A stretch of 64,000 bases of DNA from Tubulanus polymorphus (Eukaryota > Nemertea > Palaeonemertea > Tubulaniformes > Tubulanidae), in the NCBI RefSeq assembly GCF_964204645.1, contig NC_134025.1, positions 31,999,561-32,063,560 on the forward strand. Reading direction: 5' to 3'. Positions 61,701-64,000 of this stretch are shown in pieces; within the stretch, counting starts at the first letter, position 1, and each line of letters opens with the position of its first letter. The translations under genes were made by a program, and so were the position numbers. The notes beneath the pieces are model-generated. The model was given only the letters and a program-made list of their open reading frames with translations. It had not been told where the DNA came from and did not search any database.

Positions 61701-64000
61701 GTTCAGTACACCCTAACCCATCAATTAAGATAGAATTCATCATCTTTAGGACCCTATTTTGCAAGAAAAATCTGTATCTTTCAGTCCATCTACTCGAAAT
61801 CAGTTCAGTTTACCTTAACCTATCATTTCAGATCGAGTCCATCATCTTCAGGAGCATAAATAGCCAGAAAATTCTTAATCTTTCCACCTATCTATTTGAA
61901 ATCAGTTCAGTACACCCTAACCCATCAATTAAGATAGAACTCATCATCTTTAGGACCCTATTTTGCAAGAAAAATCTGTATCTTTCTGTCCATCTACTCG
62001 AAATCAGTTCAGTTTACCTTAACCTATCATTTCAGATCGAGTCCATCATCTTCAGGAGCATAAATAGCCAGAAAATTCTTAATCTTTCCACCTATCTATT
62101 TGAAATCAGTTCAATTCGCCTTAGCCCATCTTTTCAGATTGAGTCCATCATCTTCAGAACCAAAGGCAGCCAGAAAATTCTGATTCTTTCCACCTATCTA
62201 TTTGAAATCAGTTCAGTTCACCCTAACCCATCAATTAAGATAGAATTCATCATCTTTAGGACCCTATTTTGCAAGAAAAATCTGTATCTTTCAGTCCATC
62301 TGCTCGAAATCAGTTCAGTTTACCTTAACCTATCATTTCAGACTTAGTCCATCATCTTCAGGAGCATAAATAGCCAGAAAATTCTTAATCTTTCCACCTA
62401 TCTATTTGAAATCAGTTCAATTCGCCTTAGCCCATCTTTTCAGATTGAGTCCATCATCTTCAGAACCAAAGGCAGCCAGAAAATTCTGATTCTATCCACC
62501 TATCTATTTGAAATCAGTTCAGTTCACCCTAACCCATCAATTAAGATAGAATTCATCATCTTTAGGACCCTATTTTGCAAGAAAAATCTGTATCTTTCAG
62601 TCCATCTACTCGAAATCAGTTCAGTTTACCTTAACCTATCATTTCAGATGAGTCCATCTTCTTCAGGAGCATACATAGCCAGAAAATTCTTAATCTTTCC
62701 ACCTATCTATTTGAAATCAGTTCAATACGCCTTAACACATCTTATCAGATTGAATCCATCATCTTCAGAACCAAAACCAGCCAGAAAATTCTAATTCTTT
62801 CAACCTATCTATTTGAAATCAGTTCAGTACACCCTAACCCATCAATTAAGATAGAACTCATCATCTTTAGGACCCTATTTTGCAAGAAAAATTTATATCT
62901 TTCAGTCCATCTACTCGAAATCAGTTCAGTTTACCTTAACCTATCATTTCAGATCGAGTCCATCATCTTCAGGAGCATAAATAGCCAGAAAATTCTTAAT
63001 CTTTCCACCTATCTATTTGAAATCAGTTCAATACGCCTTAGCCCATCTTTTCAGATTGAGTCCATCATCTTCAGAACCAAAGGCAGCCAGAAAATTCTGA
63101 TTCTTTCCACCTATCTATTTGAAATCAGTTCAGTTCACCCTTACCCATCAATTAAGATAGAATTCATCATCTTTAGGACCCTATTTTGCAAGAAAAATCT
63201 GTATCTTTCAGTCCATCTACTCGAAATCAGTTCAGTCTACCTAACCTATCATTTCAGAACGAGTCCATCATCTTCAGGAGCATAAATAGCCAGAAAATTC
63301 TTAATCTTTCCACCTATCTATTTGAAATCAGTTCAGTACACCCTAACCCATCAATTAAGATAGAACTCATCATCTTTAGGACCCTATTTTGCAAGAAAAA
63401 TCTGTATCTTTCAGTCCATCTACTCGAAATCAGTTCAGTTTACCTTAACCTATCATTTCAGATGAGTCCATCTTCTTCAGGAGCATACATAGCCAGAAAA
63501 TTCTTAATCTTTCCACCTATCTATTTGAAATCAGTTCAATACGCCTTAACACATCTTTTCAGATTGAATCCATCATCTTCAGAACCAAAAGCAGCCAGAA
63601 AATTCTGATTCTTTCAACCTATCTATTTGAAATCAGTTCAGTACACCCTAACCCATCAATTAAGATAGAATTCATCATCTTTAGGACCCTATTTTGCAAG
63701 AAAAATCTGTATCTTTCAGTCCATCTACTCGAAATCAGTTCAGTTTTCCATAACCTATCATTTCAGATCGAGTCCATCATCTTCAGGAGCATAAATAGCC
63801 AGAAAATTCTTAATCTTTCCACCTATCTATTTGAAATCAGTTCAGTACACCCTAACCCATCAATTAAGATAGAACTCATCATCTTTAGGACCCTATTTTG
63901 CAAGAAAAATCTGTATCTTTCAGTCCATCTATTCAGAATCAGTTCAGTCTACCTTAACCTATCATTTCAGATCGAGTCCATCATCTTCAGGAGCATAAAT
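58712..64000 (-). repeat. Reverse-oriented satellite domain R4 (right arm of large inverted repeat)
   Basis: An inverted copy of 51142-56430. Coordinates sum to 115142 at every landmark checked, with no length difference over 5,289 bp. Examples: GAGTTTATC at about 59091 against GATAAACTC at about 56052; GAAATCTGTTC at about 59348; CTTATCAG at about 62742; GTTTTCCATAACC at about 63741. The arm runs off the window end, so its full length is unknown. Its first base corresponds to position 81 of an A monomer, which is a different breakpoint from the telomere side. Confidence 0.93.

Larger units (their letters stand above)
1..64000. repeat. 102-bp tandem satellite array filling the window
   Basis: The whole window except the telomeric tract and a few junction bases is one tandem repeat of about 625 monomers. 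The monomer is 102 bp. Starts of successive monomers fall at 305, 407, 509 and again at 57165, 57267, 57369 and 57471. Every monomer begins (C/T)CT(A/G)AAGATGAT and carries the core TGAACTGATTTC at monomer positions 46-57. Three types alternate as A-B-C, so the basic higher-order unit is 306 bp. GC is about 35% in a hand-counted trimer. There is no interspersed gene, transposon or RNA gene, and no stretch over 300 bases outside the repeat. Satellites of this form are typical of centromeric, pericentromeric or subtelomeric heterochromatin. The telomeric tract at 58.6 kb favours a subtelomeric place, but that is inference. I do not recognise the family by name. Confidence 0.97.

Noticed and set aside
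600-63608. The many open reading frames of 88-644 codons, mostly on the minus strand and on the plus strand in inverted segments
   Set aside because: All translate the same 34-residue satellite repeat, switch strand with the array orientation, have incidental starts and end at chance variants. They are by-products of a stop-free frame in a 102-bp monomer.
1-64000. CRISPR array or bacterial repeat system
   Set aside because: The repeat is continuous with no unique spacers, the unit is 102 bp, and there are no cas-like genes. TTAGGG telomeric DNA indicates a eukaryote.
51142-64000. Inverted arms as terminal inverted repeats of a large DNA transposon
   Set aside because: Arms and spacer are the same satellite. 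There is no transposase frame, no target-site duplication and no distinct ends.
1-64000. tRNA, rRNA, promoter or terminator signals
   Set aside because: No cloverleaf, rRNA core or unique regulatory sequence was seen. T-rich runs such as ATTTTTCTTGC recur in every A monomer and have no positional meaning.

Overview
This window is a 64 kb block of eukaryotic satellite DNA. I find no gene, RNA gene, CRISPR array or recognisable transposon in it. Nearly every base belongs to one AT-rich tandem repeat (about 35% GC in the exemplar trimer) with a 102-bp monomer. Three monomer types, here called A, B and C, usually follow each other as a 306-bp trimer (A-B-C). Hand-counted identity between types is about 75% (A/B and A/C) and 82% (B/C). 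The only other clear element is a perfect (TTAGGG)13 telomeric tract at 58634-58711. Together these suggest a subtelomeric or chromosome-end satellite of a eukaryote with TTAGGG telomeres (vertebrates, many other animals, many fungi and others). The sequence does not identify the species.

Layout (F = monomers read A-B-C on the + strand; R = the reverse): F 1-37207; R 37222-41719; F 41720-45474; R 45482-47012; F 47013-48848; R 48856-50386; F 50387-58632; telomeric tract 58633-58711; R 58712-64000. The array therefore switches orientation seven times, and one switch has the telomeric tract between its arms. The first 37 kb is built of larger tandem units (about 3.2, 4.7, 5.0, 5.0 and 7.8 kb, plus internal duplications of about 1.83 kb). 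From 28 kb onward the same few kilobases (about 28.3-36.7 kb) recur as direct and inverted copies. Copies differ by losses or gains that are almost exact multiples of 102 bp (204, 306, 713, 918, 2550), as expected of unequal or register-slipped recombination.

The most striking structure is at 51142-64000. A 5,289-bp arm is mirrored by an inverted copy that runs off the window end. The 2,281-bp spacer is more satellite ending in the TTAGGG tract. Telomeric DNA begins inside an A monomer at its own telomere-like TTAAGG motif, which is how a telomere seeded on, or recombined into, the satellite would look. The inverted arm then follows with no CCCTAA tract, so this is not a simple head-to-head telomere fusion. 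It is either a real rearranged chromosome end or a fold-back/assembly artefact, and sequence alone cannot decide.

Long open frames (up to 644 codons) occur on the strand complementary to the A-B-C reading. They arise because 102 is divisible by 3 and one frame of all three monomers lacks stops. I judge them non-coding and list no CDS. All coordinate comparisons were done by eye using rare shared variants as landmarks. Boundaries are good to a few bases at the junctions and to roughly one monomer elsewhere.
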